Shown piece by piece: positions 39,327-48,530 of a stretch of DNA of 61,818 nt (its first letter is position 1; the number at the start of each line of letters is the position of its first letter). The stretch covers positions 1 through 61,818 of the forward strand of contig CAZXRQ010000003.1 of NCBI GenBank assembly GCA_964642795.1. The letters are read 5' to 3'. Below the pieces are notes generated by a model. That model was not told where the DNA came from. It searched no databases and worked only from the letters and a program-made list of their open reading frames with translations. The stretch is from JAVVVD01 sp964642795 (lineage in GTDB: Bacteria > Bacillota > Clostridia > Christensenellales > CAG-138). Made by a program: the position numbers and the translations under genes.

Positions 39327-40511
39327 ATGGCGAAAATGACAGTAGAAGATGTAAATGTAAAGGATAAACGCGTATTGGTGCGTGTGGATTACAACGTACC
39401 GCTCAACAACGGCGAAGTCGCAGACGATAAGCGCATAGTCGCGTCGCTGCCCACCGTTAAGTACCTGCTGGAGCATGGCGCAAAACTGATACTGTGCTCG
39501 CATTTAGGCAGACCCAAGGGCGAGGCGAAGCCGGAGTTCTCGCTTGCGCCCGTGGCGAAGCGGCTTTCAGAGCTGCTGCCCGGCGTAAACGTATACTTCG
39601 CGCAGGACTGCGTGGGCCCGGAGGCGGAGCGCATGGCGGCGCAGTTGAAGCCGGGCGATATACTGCTGCTTGAGAACCTGCGCTTCCATAAAGAAGAAGA
39701 GAAGAACGATCCTGAGTTTGCAAAGCAGCTTGCATCGCTTGCAGAGCTGTATGTATCCGACGCGTTTGGCACGGTACACAGGGCTCATGCGTCCACGGTG
39801 GGCGTTGCAGCGTACCTGCCCGCAGTGGCCGGTTTCCTCATAGGTAAGGAGCTTTCCGTTATGGGCGAGGCCTTGGACAACCCGCAGCGCCCGTTTGTGG
39901 CGATACTGGGCGGCGCAAAGGTATCCGACAAGATAGGCGTTATACAAAACCTGCTCAAAAAGTGCGACACGCTGCTTATAGGCGGCGGTATGGCGTATAC
40001 GTTCTTCAAGGCGCAGGGCTGGAGCATAGGCGATTCCCTATTGGATGCAAGCAGCATAGACCTTGCGTCTGAGCTTATGGCGGAAGCAAAGGCGCGCGGC
40101 GTAAAGCTGCTGTTGCCAGTTGATACCGTTATTGCAGATAAGTTTGCCGCGGATGCTTCGTACAAGACCGTGCCGTCGGACGCTATCCCGGACGGCTGGC
40201 AGGGCTTGGACATCGGCGAGGAGACCTGCAAAGCGTTTGCTGCGGAGATAAAGACCGCAAAGACTGTAATTTGGAATGGGCCTATGGGCGTATTCGAGTT
40301 TACCGCATTTGCACACGGTACCGAGGAGGTGGCCAAGGCCTGCGCGGAGTCTGGCGGCGTTACGATAATTGGCGGCGGAGATTCCGCATCCGCCGTGAAG
40401 AAGCTGGGCTATGCGGATAGGATGACGCATATATCAACCGGCGGCGGCGCAAGCCTGGAGTTTCTCGAGGGTAAGACGCTCCCGGGAGTGGCGGCACTAA
40501 ATGACAAATAA
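39327..40511 (+). CDS. pgk: Phosphoglycerate kinase
   Basis: Glycolytic transfer of phosphate from 1,3-bisphosphoglycerate to ADP. 394 aa from ATG 39327 (GGGAGG upstream; 39252 is too early). Signature RVLVRVDYNVPL at the N-terminus, the substrate motif HLGRPKGE, LLENLRFHKEE, and the nucleotide-binding GGGDSASAVKKLG near the end. First gene of pgk-tpiA-gpmI. Confidence 0.97.
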   Translation: MAKMTVEDVNVKDKRVLVRVDYNVPLNNGEVADDKRIVASLPTVKYLLEHGAKLILCSHLGRPKGEAKPEFSLAPVAKRLSELLPGVNVYFAQDCVGPEAERMAAQLKPGDILLLENLRFHKEEEKNDPEFAKQLASLAELYVSDAFGTVHRAHASTVGVAAYLPAVAGFLIGKELSVMGEALDNPQRPFVAILGGAKVSDKIGVIQNLLKKCDTLLIGGGMAYTFFKAQGWSIGDSLLDASSIDLASELMAEAKARGVKLLLPVDTVIADKFAADASYKTVPSDAIPDGWQGLDIGEETCKAFAAEIKTAKTVIWNGPMGVFEFTAFAHGTEEVAKACAESGGVTIIGGGDSASAVKKLGYADRMTHISTGGGASLEFLEGKTLPGVAALNDK

Positions 40512-40533
40512 TATTGAACACAGGAGAGATATC

Positions 40534-41283
40534 ATGAGAAAACCCATTATTGCAGGCAACTGGAAGATGAACAAGTTGGTCTCCGAGACCAAGGCGCTCG
40601 TAGCGGAGCTTGTACCGCTGGTGAAGGACGCGGAATGCGACGTGGTGATATGCCCGCCGTTCACCGATCTTGCGGCGGCTGTGGAGCTTACGCGCAACAC
40701 CAACATAAAGGTAGGCGCGCAGAATGTGCACTGGGCACAAAGCGGCGCGTTTACCGGCGAGATCAGCGCGGACATGCTGTGCGAGCTGGGCGTGGAATAC
40801 GCAATAATCGGCCATAGCGAACGCCGCCAGTATTTCGGGGAAACGGATGAGGGCGTTAATGCCAGGGCAAAGGCCGCGCTTGCAGCCGGACTTATTCCAA
40901 TAATCTGCGTAGGCGAGAGTTTGGAGCAGCGCGAGGCCGGCCAAACCGAGGCGTGGGTAAGCGCACAGGTGGAGAACGCGCTTAAGGATATTCCGGCATC
41001 GGATGCGGTAAAGCTGGTGGTAGCCTATGAACCTATATGGGCGATAGGCACCGGCAAGACCGCCACCAGCGCGCAGGCCAACGAGACCATAGGTGAGATA
41101 CGCGATGTGCTGCTTGCGCTGTACGGCTCGGATGTAGCGGGCGCCGTGCGCATACAGTACGGCGGCAGCATGAAGCCCGCCAACGCTGCGGAGCTGATGG
41201 CGATGGAGGAGATTGACGGCGGATTGATAGGCGGCGCCAGCCTCAAAGCCGAGGACTTTGCCAAGGTGGTCAACTACAAATGA
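40534..41283 (+). CDS. tpiA: Triosephosphate isomerase
   Basis: Interconverts dihydroxyacetone phosphate and glyceraldehyde 3-phosphate. 249 aa from ATG 40534, with AGGAGAG just before; the frame could be read from 40501 inside pgk but lacks a site. Catalytic Lys11 (NWKMN), His94 (IIGHSERR) and Glu166 (AYEPIWAIGTG) are all in place, and the phosphate loop YGGSMKP is present. Confidence 0.97.
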   Translation: MRKPIIAGNWKMNKLVSETKALVAELVPLVKDAECDVVICPPFTDLAAAVELTRNTNIKVGAQNVHWAQSGAFTGEISADMLCELGVEYAIIGHSERRQYFGETDEGVNARAKAALAAGLIPIICVGESLEQREAGQTEAWVSAQVENALKDIPASDAVKLVVAYEPIWAIGTGKTATSAQANETIGEIRDVLLALYGSDVAGAVRIQYGGSMKPANAAELMAMEEIDGGLIGGASLKAEDFAKVVNYK

Positions 41284-42824
41284 AGCAGCTTACCGCTTTG
41301 ATAATACTTGACGGCTTTGGCTGCTGCAAGGAAACCGAGGGCAACGCGATAGCTGCCTCCGGGATCAAGAATATCCGTGCGCTGATGGAAAAATACCCGC
41401 ACACGCAGATAGGCGCATCCGGCCTGGACGTAGGCTTGCCGGACGGGCAGATGGGCAACAGCGAGGTGGGCCACTTGAATATCGGCGCTGGGCGTATAGT
41501 ATATCAGGAGCTTACGCGCATCACGAAATCCATACAGGACGGCGACTTCTTCAAAAAGCAGGAGTTTTTGGGCGCAATAGCAAACTGCAAGGCGCACAAC
41601 AGCGCGCTGCATCTGCTGGGCCTGTGCTCCGACGGCGGTGTACACAGCCATTTGTCGCACCTGTACGCGCTGGTAAAGCTTGCCCGGGACAACGGCTTAA
41701 CACGCGTGTATGTGCATTGCTTTATGGATGGGCGCGACGTGCCGCCGGAAAGCGGCAAGGGCTATATCCGCGAGCTGAAACAGAAGCTTGCCGAGCTGGG
41801 CTGCGGCAGGATAGCTACTGTGATGGGACGCTACTATGCTATGGATAGGGACAATCGCTTTGATCGCGTGGAAAAAGCGTATAACGCAATGACCCTTGGG
41901 GAGGGCGAGCGCTTTGACGATGCAGAAACCGCTATGCAGGCCTCCTACGATGCGGGCGTGACGGACGAATTTGTACTTCCGGTTGTTATCACTGAAAACG
42001 GCGCGCCAATAGCGAATATCTCACCCAATGACAGCGTGATATTCTTCAACTTCCGGCCCGACAGGGCGCGCGAGATAACCCGTGCCTACATCTTGCCTAA
42101 ATTTGACGGATTTGTGCGCGAAAACGGCTGTTTCCCGCTATACTATGTTTCCATGACGCAGTATGATAAGACCTTTGAGGGAAAGCTTGAGGTAGCTTTC
42201 AAACCTGAAACGCTCAAAAACACGCTGGGAGAATATTTGGCTGCCTGCGGCAAGACGCAGCTTCGCATAGCCGAGACCGAAAAGTACGCGCACGTTACAT
42301 TTTTCTTCAACGGCGGCGTGGAAGCGCCCAACCAAGGCGAGAACAGAGCGCTGATACCCTCGCCAAAGGTGGCTACATACGACCTCCAGCCCGAGATGAG
42401 CGCGTACGCCGTGGCGGAGGAGGCGGTAAAACGCATACAAAGCGGCAAATACGACGTGATGATACTCAACTTCGCAAATCCGGACATGGTAGGGCATACC
42501 GGCGTTATGCAGGCGGCGACGGATGCTGTGACCGTAGTGGACGAGTGCGTTAAAACCGTGCTGGATGCCATATTTGCCGCGGGCGGGCGCGCGATAATCA
42601 CGGCAGACCACGGCAACTGCGAGCAGATGCTGGATGCGGACGGGGTAACGCCGTTTACTGCGCATACCACTAATCCCGTGCCGCTGATACTTGCAGACGA
42701 TACACGGCTGGATGCAAAGCTGCGCGCGGGCGGCAGGCTTTCGGATATTGCGCCTACGCTGCTTGAGCTTGCGGGACTTGAAAAGCCTGCGGAGATGACC
42801 GGTACATCGCTCATAGAGGGCTGA
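41280..42824 (+). CDS. gpmI: Cofactor-independent phosphoglycerate mutase
   Basis: Interconverts 3- and 2-phosphoglycerate with two metal ions. 514 aa, usual length. The phosphoserine nucleophile is Ser61 in QMGNSEVGH; metal sites include ILDGFG, SDGGVHSH, TADHGNCEQM and AHTTNPVP. It overlaps tpiA by four bases (ATGA). The gap and eno genes that often flank this set are not in the window. Confidence 0.97.
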   Translation: MKQLTALIILDGFGCCKETEGNAIAASGIKNIRALMEKYPHTQIGASGLDVGLPDGQMGNSEVGHLNIGAGRIVYQELTRITKSIQDGDFFKKQEFLGAIANCKAHNSALHLLGLCSDGGVHSHLSHLYALVKLARDNGLTRVYVHCFMDGRDVPPESGKGYIRELKQKLAELGCGRIATVMGRYYAMDRDNRFDRVEKAYNAMTLGEGERFDDAETAMQASYDAGVTDEFVLPVVITENGAPIANISPNDSVIFFNFRPDRAREITRAYILPKFDGFVRENGCFPLYYVSMTQYDKTFEGKLEVAFKPETLKNTLGEYLAACGKTQLRIAETEKYAHVTFFFNGGVEAPNQGENRALIPSPKVATYDLQPEMSAYAVAEEAVKRIQSGKYDVMILNFANPDMVGHTGVMQAATDAVTVVDECVKTVLDAIFAAGGRAIITADHGNCEQMLDADGVTPFTAHTTNPVPLILADDTRLDAKLRAGGRLSDIAPTLLELAGLEKPAEMTGTSLIEG

Positions 42825-42874
42825 AGCGCGCTGATAGCAGGCCCGCATAACAACAACAGCGTGGGGGTGGCGGT

Positions 42875-43696
42875 ATGAAGCGTAAATACCACATCGGTGA
42901 GTTGGCAGCCTACTACGGCGTCAGCTCGGATACGTTGCGGTTGTACGATAAAAAGGGAATACTGTCACCCAAGAAGGACGTCAACGGTTATCGCGTGTAC
43001 AGCCGCGAGGACATGATATTTTTGGATTACGTTATACGGCTGCGGCGGCTGGGCATACCGCTAAAGGAAATAAAGAAGCTGGTGGACGAGGGCTCTTTCG
43101 AACGTGCGGAGCAGGTGCTTGCGCAGAGAAGCATGGCACTGCTTGCGCACATAGAGGAGCTGCGCAGCCTATATCGCGTAACACAGGATTACGTAGACAC
43201 GTTCCGCCGCACCAGCGATGATATAGACAAATTTACCGTCTGCCTTTCTCCGCGCATGATAGTGCGTGAGATAACCAACTCCTTTATCGGCGCGTCAGCT
43301 GCATTTGACAAATTGGGCGCTAACATAGTGCCGCGCTTCTGTATGCTATGCAACAAGGAGGCCTTTTTGGCCGAAGGATACGAGCATAATGTGTACGATT
43401 ACGAAAGGCGTTGCAGTGCGCTGAAAAACGCGGTGGTGGTCATGGATCGCGACGGTATCGTTGCGGTGCCGGAACGATATGCGGAGGAATTCCGCATATT
43501 GCCGCCGCAAAAATGCGTGTACACGGCCGTTCGCTGCCATGCCGTGGTGGATTACGAGCCGTTTGTGCGCTTGCGGCGGTTCATACTGGAAAACGGCTTT
43601 GTTATGAGCGGCGATATGATAACCGTGATAATTTCTGTGCGCAACGGCGGCAGCAAAAACGAGGATTATGAGCAGGTCTGGATACCGGTGCAGTGA
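42875..43696 (+). CDS. MerR family transcriptional regulator with ligand-binding domain
   Basis: A 273-aa DNA-binding regulator. The winged helix-turn-helix occupies residues 4-72 (HIGELAAYYGVSSDTLRLYDKKGIL, then YRVYSREDMIFLDYVIRLRRLGIPLKEIKKL), followed by a dimerisation coiled coil to about 115 and a C-terminal effector domain of the BmrR/GyrI size. The domain contains FCMLCNKE, a Cys pair that may matter for sensing. A perfect MerR-type dyad promoter lies 26 nt after the stop, so the downstream carrier operon is its probable target. Confidence 0.88.
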   Translation: MKRKYHIGELAAYYGVSSDTLRLYDKKGILSPKKDVNGYRVYSREDMIFLDYVIRLRRLGIPLKEIKKLVDEGSFERAEQVLAQRSMALLAHIEELRSLYRVTQDYVDTFRRTSDDIDKFTVCLSPRMIVREITNSFIGASAAFDKLGANIVPRFCMLCNKEAFLAEGYEHNVYDYERRCSALKNAVVVMDRDGIVAVPERYAEEFRILPPQKCVYTAVRCHAVVDYEPFVRLRRFILENGFVMSGDMITVIISVRNGGSKNEDYEQVWIPVQ

Positions 43697-43721
43697 TAGA
43701 TAAAAAAATTGTGAAAAAGTA

Positions 43722-43752
43722 TTGACCTTGGAGTTGCTCCAAGGTTTTTAAT
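43722..43752 (+). promoter_or_regulatory. MerR-type promoter and operator
   Basis: TTGACC (43722-43727) and TTTAAT (43747-43752) are separated by 19 nt, the long spacer that needs MerR-type untwisting. Between them is a perfect dyad CCTTGGAG-TTG-CTCCAAGG (43726-43744). The same hairpin followed by T5 could also terminate the merR transcript. Confidence 0.85.
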
Positions 43753-43818
43753 AAAAATACAAGCAGCTGCATCCGTATCTACATGTCTTTTTATGGTTTT
43801 TGAAAGGGAGGTAAAATT

Positions 43819-45303
43819 ATGGAAGTGAAAAATGCTCCTGTGACCGCTGAGACCGCAACGGAAGAAAAAGCCAAGAAAAAACGCAAGAAAACAATGCCCC
43901 ACGCGCTGGTTATAATCCTTGCTATAATACTGGTGGTGACCGTTCTTACCTGGATAATACCGGGCGGCGTTTACCTGCAGCAGGATGCAAATGGCGTTTG
44001 GCAGGGAACCGAAGGCTTTGACGAATCCACCGGGAGCAAGGTGTACGTGCAGGAGGCCTACTATAACATGGGCAAGACCCAGAAGATAGGCCTGTGGGCA
44101 ATGTTCACCTACATCGTGGACGGTTTTGCAAGCGCGCAAAACATAATATTCCTGATACTGTGCGCATACGCAACGCTGTATCTGCTGCAAAAGACCGGTG
44201 CGTTGGACGCGGCTATAGCAAGCTGTGCGCGGCTCGTGGGCAAAAAGCCGGCTGCCGCGCCGCTCATAATCGCAATAGTGATGTTCATATTTGCATTCTG
44301 GGCGACGACGGGCACGATGAGCTATGAGGAGATCGTGGCATTCCTGCCGGTGTTCGTGGCGCTGTCGCTGGCGTTGGGCTACGATCCGATGGTGGGCGCG
44401 TCCATGTCCGTGTGCGCGGTAGGCTTCGGCTTTTCCGTGGGCGTATGGAACCCGTTCACCACAGGAACAGCGCAGTCCATAGCGGGCATAGAGATGTTCT
44501 CCGGTTCCGGCTACCGCCTTATCGTACTGCTGGTAACCACGGGAATATTGGTGGCATATACGCTGCTTTACGCTGCCCGCGTCAAAAAGGATCCGGCCAA
44601 AAGCATAACCGCGGATATAGATTTTTCGGATCAGCATATGGATGATGAAAGGCTGAACAGCCGTTTCGACACCAAGAAGATCCTTTCGCTGGTCTGCCTT
44701 GCGGCCATGATAGGCGTTATGGCATGGGGGCTTGCGACTCAGGGCTGGTATGTTGAGGAGATAACCGCGCTGTTTATAGTGCTGGCGATAGCGCTGGGCA
44801 TCGTGAACCTTTGGAGCCCGAGCAAGGTTGCCAAAATTTGGGTAGAGGGGCTTGGCAAGGCGGTTTTGCCGGCTATCGCCTGCGGCTTTGCACGGAGCAT
44901 TCTGTTCATACTGGCCTATGGCTGTATACAGGATCCGATAATCCATTGGGCGTCCAATCTGCTTGCCACGCTGGGCCTGTACGGTGCAGCGGTGGGTATG
45001 CTGCTGTTCCAAAGCCTACTCAACTTCCTTATTCCGTCCGGCTCCAGTCAGGCATTTGTGACCATGCCGCTGATGGCGCCAATAGCGGAGGTAATAGGCA
45101 TGTCCAAGCAGGTGGCGGTGCTGGCATTCCAGTTTGGCGACGGGTTCTCAAATCTGCTGTGGCCTACCGCAGGCGCGGTCATAGTCAGCATAATGGCTGG
45201 CATCCCCATAGGCCGATACTACAAATGGTTTCTGCCGCTATTTGCGATAATATTTGTGGTGATGGTGGCGTTTTTGTGGATAGCGATATCCATAGGCCTG
45301 TAA
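43819..45303 (+). CDS. YfcC/DcuC-family membrane carrier (paralogue 2)
   Basis: An integral membrane carrier of 494 aa. After a Lys-rich cytosolic start (KKKRKKTMPHALVIIL) come about twelve hydrophobic segments with the family motifs WIIPGGVYL, FWATTGTMSYEEIVAFLPVFVALSLALGYDP, LNFLIPSGSSQAFVTMPLMAPIAE and FGDGFSNLLWPTAGAVIV. AGGGAGG precedes the ATG. Co-transcribed with an M20D amidohydrolase, it probably imports an acylated or peptidic amino-acid derivative that the enzyme then cleaves, and its expression is likely under the adjacent MerR protein. Confidence 0.88.
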   Translation: MEVKNAPVTAETATEEKAKKKRKKTMPHALVIILAIILVVTVLTWIIPGGVYLQQDANGVWQGTEGFDESTGSKVYVQEAYYNMGKTQKIGLWAMFTYIVDGFASAQNIIFLILCAYATLYLLQKTGALDAAIASCARLVGKKPAAAPLIIAIVMFIFAFWATTGTMSYEEIVAFLPVFVALSLALGYDPMVGASMSVCAVGFGFSVGVWNPFTTGTAQSIAGIEMFSGSGYRLIVLLVTTGILVAYTLLYAARVKKDPAKSITADIDFSDQHMDDERLNSRFDTKKILSLVCLAAMIGVMAWGLATQGWYVEEITALFIVLAIALGIVNLWSPSKVAKIWVEGLGKAVLPAIACGFARSILFILAYGCIQDPIIHWASNLLATLGLYGAAVGMLLFQSLLNFLIPSGSSQAFVTMPLMAPIAEVIGMSKQVAVLAFQFGDGFSNLLWPTAGAVIVSIMAGIPIGRYYKWFLPLFAIIFVVMVAFLWIAISIGL

Positions 45304-45325
45304 GCGCCTGTGCGTGAGGGCCGAA

Positions 45326-46474
45326 ATGGATGTATTGAACGAGGCAAAAAAAGTATTCGATTATGTGGTGGATGCGCGAAGGCGTATCCACCAAACCCCG
45401 GAGCTGGGCTTTGAGGAACACGGTACTACGGCATATGTGGCGGCGAGACTGAATGAGCTGGGCGTGCCATACAAGCTGATGCAGCCAACGGGAGTATTGG
45501 GAGAGATCAGGGGTGCGTTTTCGGGAAATACAGTGTTGCTTCGTGCGGATATGGATGCCTTGCCCATAGAGGAGCATACGGGGCTGCCGTTCGCGTCGGT
45601 CAATCCGGGCATATCCCACGCCTGTGGACACGATGGACATACCGCCATGCTGCTGGGTGCGGCACGGCTGCTGAACGAAAACCGACAGCAGCTTCATGGC
45701 ACTGTCAAGCTGATGTTTCAGCCTGCCGAGGAGACTGGAAACGGAGCCGAGCGCATGATAGAGCAGGGCGTGCTGGAGGGGGTGGACGTATGCTTTGCGG
45801 AGCATATACTCAGCCAGCTGCCGGTAGGTACCATAATGACCGGTGCGGGCCAGCTTATGGCGGGCGGAGGCACATTCACAATAACCGTTAATGGAGAGTC
45901 CTGCCATGCGGGGCTTCCGCATACTGGTGCGGATGCGCTTACTGCAGGTGCCGCGATAGTGTCCTCTCTACAAACCATAGTCAGCAGGAATAACGACCCC
46001 ATGAAGCCGCTGGTGGTAAGCGTGGGCACTTTTAAAGCGGGAAGCCGTTATAACGTCGTTGCGGGATCGGCACGGATGGAGGGGACCGTACGTACATTCG
46101 ACCGTGCGCTGCTGCACGATATTGGGGGAAGCGTTGCTTGCGTTGCGGGTAATGTTGCCAAGGCTCATCGCTGCACTGCGGATGTACAATATAGCTGTAC
46201 CTGCGAATCGTTGATAACCGACGCGAAGGCAACGGACTGCGTTAAAGAAGCGGCAGCCAAAGTGGCGCCGGCGGATATGCTGCTTGCGGCGGCGCCCGGC
46301 ATGGGTTCGGAGGATTTTGCCTATTTCAGCGTGTATGTGCCCAGCGCGTTTGCGGCGATAGGCGGCGGCGGGGGATACCCTCAGCACAACGAGCGGTTTG
46401 TGTTCGATGAACGTGCGCTTCTGACAGGTACGGCGCTGTACGCGCAGTTTGCGCTGACATATCTCAACGGATAA
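45326..46474 (+). CDS. M20D family amidohydrolase (hippurate/N-acyl-amino-acid hydrolase type)
   Basis: A metal-dependent cytosolic hydrolase of 382 aa that removes acyl groups from amino acids or cleaves small conjugates. Typical motifs: RRRIHQTPELGFEEHGT, RADMDALPIEEHTGLPFAS, ACGHDGHTAMLLGAA, FQPAEETGNGAERMIEQG and the C-terminal GMGSEDFAYF. ATG 45326 is preferred to GTG 45314 because GAGGG precedes it. It starts 22 nt after the carrier stop. Relatives in aromatic-acyl-amino-acid and aminobenzoyl-glutamate utilisation are also paired with carriers. Confidence 0.9.
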   Translation: MDVLNEAKKVFDYVVDARRRIHQTPELGFEEHGTTAYVAARLNELGVPYKLMQPTGVLGEIRGAFSGNTVLLRADMDALPIEEHTGLPFASVNPGISHACGHDGHTAMLLGAARLLNENRQQLHGTVKLMFQPAEETGNGAERMIEQGVLEGVDVCFAEHILSQLPVGTIMTGAGQLMAGGGTFTITVNGESCHAGLPHTGADALTAGAAIVSSLQTIVSRNNDPMKPLVVSVGTFKAGSRYNVVAGSARMEGTVRTFDRALLHDIGGSVACVAGNVAKAHRCTADVQYSCTCESLITDAKATDCVKEAAAKVAPADMLLAAAPGMGSEDFAYFSVYVPSAFAAIGGGGGYPQHNERFVFDERALLTGTALYAQFALTYLNG

Positions 46475-46543
46475 CCATACGCAATATAGACTGCGTTGCT
46501 TTTATATTCAAAGCGGCGCAGCTTTTATTTTTGGATTATTCTA

Positions 46544-46572
46544 TTGCCTGCACGCGCCGTGGCTGATACAAT
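46544..46572 (+). promoter_or_regulatory. Sigma-A promoter of ysxC
   Basis: TTGCCT (46544-46549), 17-nt spacer, TACAAT (46567-46572), then AAAGGA and the ysxC start. Confidence 0.65.
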
Positions 46573-46601
46573 CAAAAACGGAAAGGATACGGGTGTGCGG
46601 T

Positions 46602-47216
46602 ATGGAGGAGTTCAGAATAAAACAGGCGGCGTTTGTTACCAGCGTTGGAACCGGCGGAGAATGCCCGGAGCCGCGCACGGCAGAGATAGCCATGGTGGGC
46701 AAATCCAACGTCGGCAAGTCCAGCCTGATCAACTCGCTGTGCAACAACCGCAAGCTCGCGCGCACATCGAGCGAGCCGGGAAAGACGCGGCTTATCAACT
46801 TTTTTTTAATAAACAATGAGTTCTATCTTGTGGACCTTCCGGGCTACGGCTTTGCGAGAGCGCCAAAAACGGAGCAGCAGAAATGGGGAGAGCTTATAAC
46901 CGAGTATCTTTCCGGCGGAAGGCTAACGCATATTTTTATGCTGCTGGACATTCGCCATGTGCCTACTGCGGAGGATAAGCTGATGTTCGAATGGATACTC
47001 TATTACGGCGTGCCGTTTACGCTTATTGCTACCAAGGCGGATAAAATAGCCAAAAGCAAGCGGCAGCAGGCAGCCAACGCCGCCGCCAAGGCACTGGGAG
47101 CGCCGCCGTATGCGCTGCCGTATTCAGCCTCCGGAGGAGACGGGAGAGAGCAAATGCTCAGGCGCATCGGGGACATAGTTTTTGATGCGCGCGAAAAACC
47201 TATTGACATAGAATGA
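46602..47216 (+). CDS. ysxC: Ribosome biogenesis GTPase YsxC/EngB
   Basis: An essential small GTPase needed for 50S subunit maturation. About 204 aa. G1 is GKSNVGKSS, G2/effector EPGKTRLINFF, G3 DLPGYGFAR, G4 TKAD, and G5 YSASGGDG. ATG 46602 gives MEEFRIKQ; the in-frame GTG at 46593 has better spacing from AAAGGA, so the true start is open between the two. Confidence 0.95.
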   Translation: MEEFRIKQAAFVTSVGTGGECPEPRTAEIAMVGKSNVGKSSLINSLCNNRKLARTSSEPGKTRLINFFLINNEFYLVDLPGYGFARAPKTEQQKWGELITEYLSGGRLTHIFMLLDIRHVPTAEDKLMFEWILYYGVPFTLIATKADKIAKSKRQQAANAAAKALGAPPYALPYSASGGDGREQMLRRIGDIVFDAREKPIDIE

Positions 47217-47231
47217 TACCATAAGCATAAT
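47203..47231 (+). promoter_or_regulatory. Sigma-A promoter before the zinc-ribbon gene
   Basis: TTGACA (47203-47208, inside the last ysxC codons), 17-nt spacer, CATAAT (47226-47231). Confidence 0.6.
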
Positions 47232-47271
47232 ATGGATTAGCATTTTACATACCCGATCAGGAGGCGATCAT

Positions 47272-47727
47272 ATGGCGCTCAAAAAGTGCCCAAGATGTGA
47301 GGTAAATTACATCAAAGAAGACGAAACCTGCTGCGACGTGTGCAAACGTTATGAAAAGAACCGCGGAAAACCGGATGCGGACAGCGAGAGTATAACCATG
47401 TGCATAGAATGCGGCGAGAATCCGGCTGTAAAGGGCGGTGAGCTGTGCGCCATATGTCTGCGCGAATCACGCCGGCAGGAGAAGCTGGATAAGCCTATAC
47501 AGGAGCTTACGGTGGATGGGGGCGTGACCCTGCCCGACGTAGAGCTTAGCGATCTGGAAACGCCGCTTCCGGGAGATTCAGACATACCCGAAAGCGAGCT
47601 TGAGGTGATACACAGAGAGCTTGGCGAAGACGATCCGGAGGAAGAGGACGCCGAAGACAAGGAGGTCAGCCTCGACAAGATACGCGCTGACGAATACGGT
47701 GCGGCAGACGATGAAGACGAGGAGTGA
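47272..47727 (+). CDS. Zinc-ribbon protein with acidic tail
   Basis: A 151-aa soluble protein. The N-terminal 75 residues contain four CxxC knuckles (CPRC, CDVC, CIEC, CAIC), enough for two zinc sites. The remainder is strongly acidic (GEDDPEEEDAEDKEV, then DDEDEE at the end) and probably disordered. AGGAGG precedes the ATG. Role unknown; RNA- or protein-binding is a guess. It is followed 6 nt later by the phosphoesterase, so the two share a transcript. Confidence 0.7.
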   Translation: MALKKCPRCEVNYIKEDETCCDVCKRYEKNRGKPDADSESITMCIECGENPAVKGGELCAICLRESRRQEKLDKPIQELTVDGGVTLPDVELSDLETPLPGDSDIPESELEVIHRELGEDDPEEEDAEDKEVSLDKIRADEYGAADDEDEE

Positions 47728-47733
47728 ACGCAT

Positions 47734-48426
47734 TTGAGGATATTCGCGCTGGGCGACCTGCATCTAGGCATCAATGCGGATAAACCGATGGATGTGTTCG
47801 GCGCAAAGTGGGACAATCACTTTGAACGCATAGCGGATGCCTGGCAGGAAAGCGTAGGCGCGGAGGATCTTGTGCTGGTGCCGGGCGACATAAGCTGGGC
47901 TATGCGCCTTGAGGATGCGGCGGCCGATATAGAGGCCGTTGCCGCGCTTAACGGGCAAAAGCTAATTATGCGAGGTAACCACGATTATTGGTGGAGCTCA
48001 CTCTCGCGCTTAAGGGCAATGCTGCCGCGATCGGTAGCGGCGCTGCAAAACGATGCATATGTGCTTTCTGACGTAGCGGTATGCGGCAGCCGGGGTTGGA
48101 CGTCGCCGGGGAACAACGGCTTTGATGCGGACGACAGGCGCATATACGAACGCGAGCTTTTACGCCTTGAGATGTCGCTCAAGTGCGCTCCGCAGGATGG
48201 CAGACGCATAATCGGCATGCTGCATTATCCGCCGCTGAACGAGCGACATGCGGGCACAGGCTTTTCTGAACTGTTCGAGCGATATGGCGCGCGCAGCGTG
48301 GTGTACGGTCATTTGCACGGCAAGGCGTGCAATGGCGCATTCAATGGCGACCGCAATGGGATAGAATATACGCTGTGCTCTGCCGACCATCTCGATTTTA
48401 CCCCCAAACTGATAATGGAAATCTGA
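47734..48426 (+). CDS. Calcineurin-like metallophosphoesterase
   Basis: A dimetal phosphohydrolase of 230 aa. All five motifs are visible: GDLHLG (residues 7-12), VPGDISW, GNHDYWW, the late His in GMLHYPP and GHLHGKA. It matches small clostridial phosphohydrolases of unknown substrate. It starts with TTG, with GAGGAG 9 nt upstream, and ends before a strong terminator. Confidence 0.85.
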   Translation: MRIFALGDLHLGINADKPMDVFGAKWDNHFERIADAWQESVGAEDLVLVPGDISWAMRLEDAAADIEAVAALNGQKLIMRGNHDYWWSSLSRLRAMLPRSVAALQNDAYVLSDVAVCGSRGWTSPGNNGFDADDRRIYERELLRLEMSLKCAPQDGRRIIGMLHYPPLNERHAGTGFSELFERYGARSVVYGHLHGKACNGAFNGDRNGIEYTLCSADHLDFTPKLIMEI

Positions 48427-48444
48427 GCAAAATAATGCCATATA

Positions 48445-48485
48445 CCCCGCTGACCTGCGAATAAGGGTCTGCGGGGTGTTTTTTT
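48445..48485 (+). terminator. Rho-independent terminator before the dcw cluster
   Basis: CCCCGC (48445-48450) pairs with GCGGGG (48471-48476), extended by GACC/GGTC after one mismatch, and is followed by GTTTTTTT. Confidence 0.85.
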
Positions 48486-48530
48486 GTGTAAATGGAGGAG
48501 TTTTGCCAAAAAATACCATAATATTTTCAT

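Noticed and set aside
43726..43750. The CCTTGGAG dyad as only a terminator of the MerR gene
   Set aside because: The -35 and -10 at 19-bp spacing and the exact dyad position fit a MerR promoter better, although a second role as terminator remains possible.
46510..46528. Terminator after the M20D amidohydrolase (AAAGC/GCTTT hairpin)
   Set aside because: Only five base pairs and an interrupted T-run; too weak to call.
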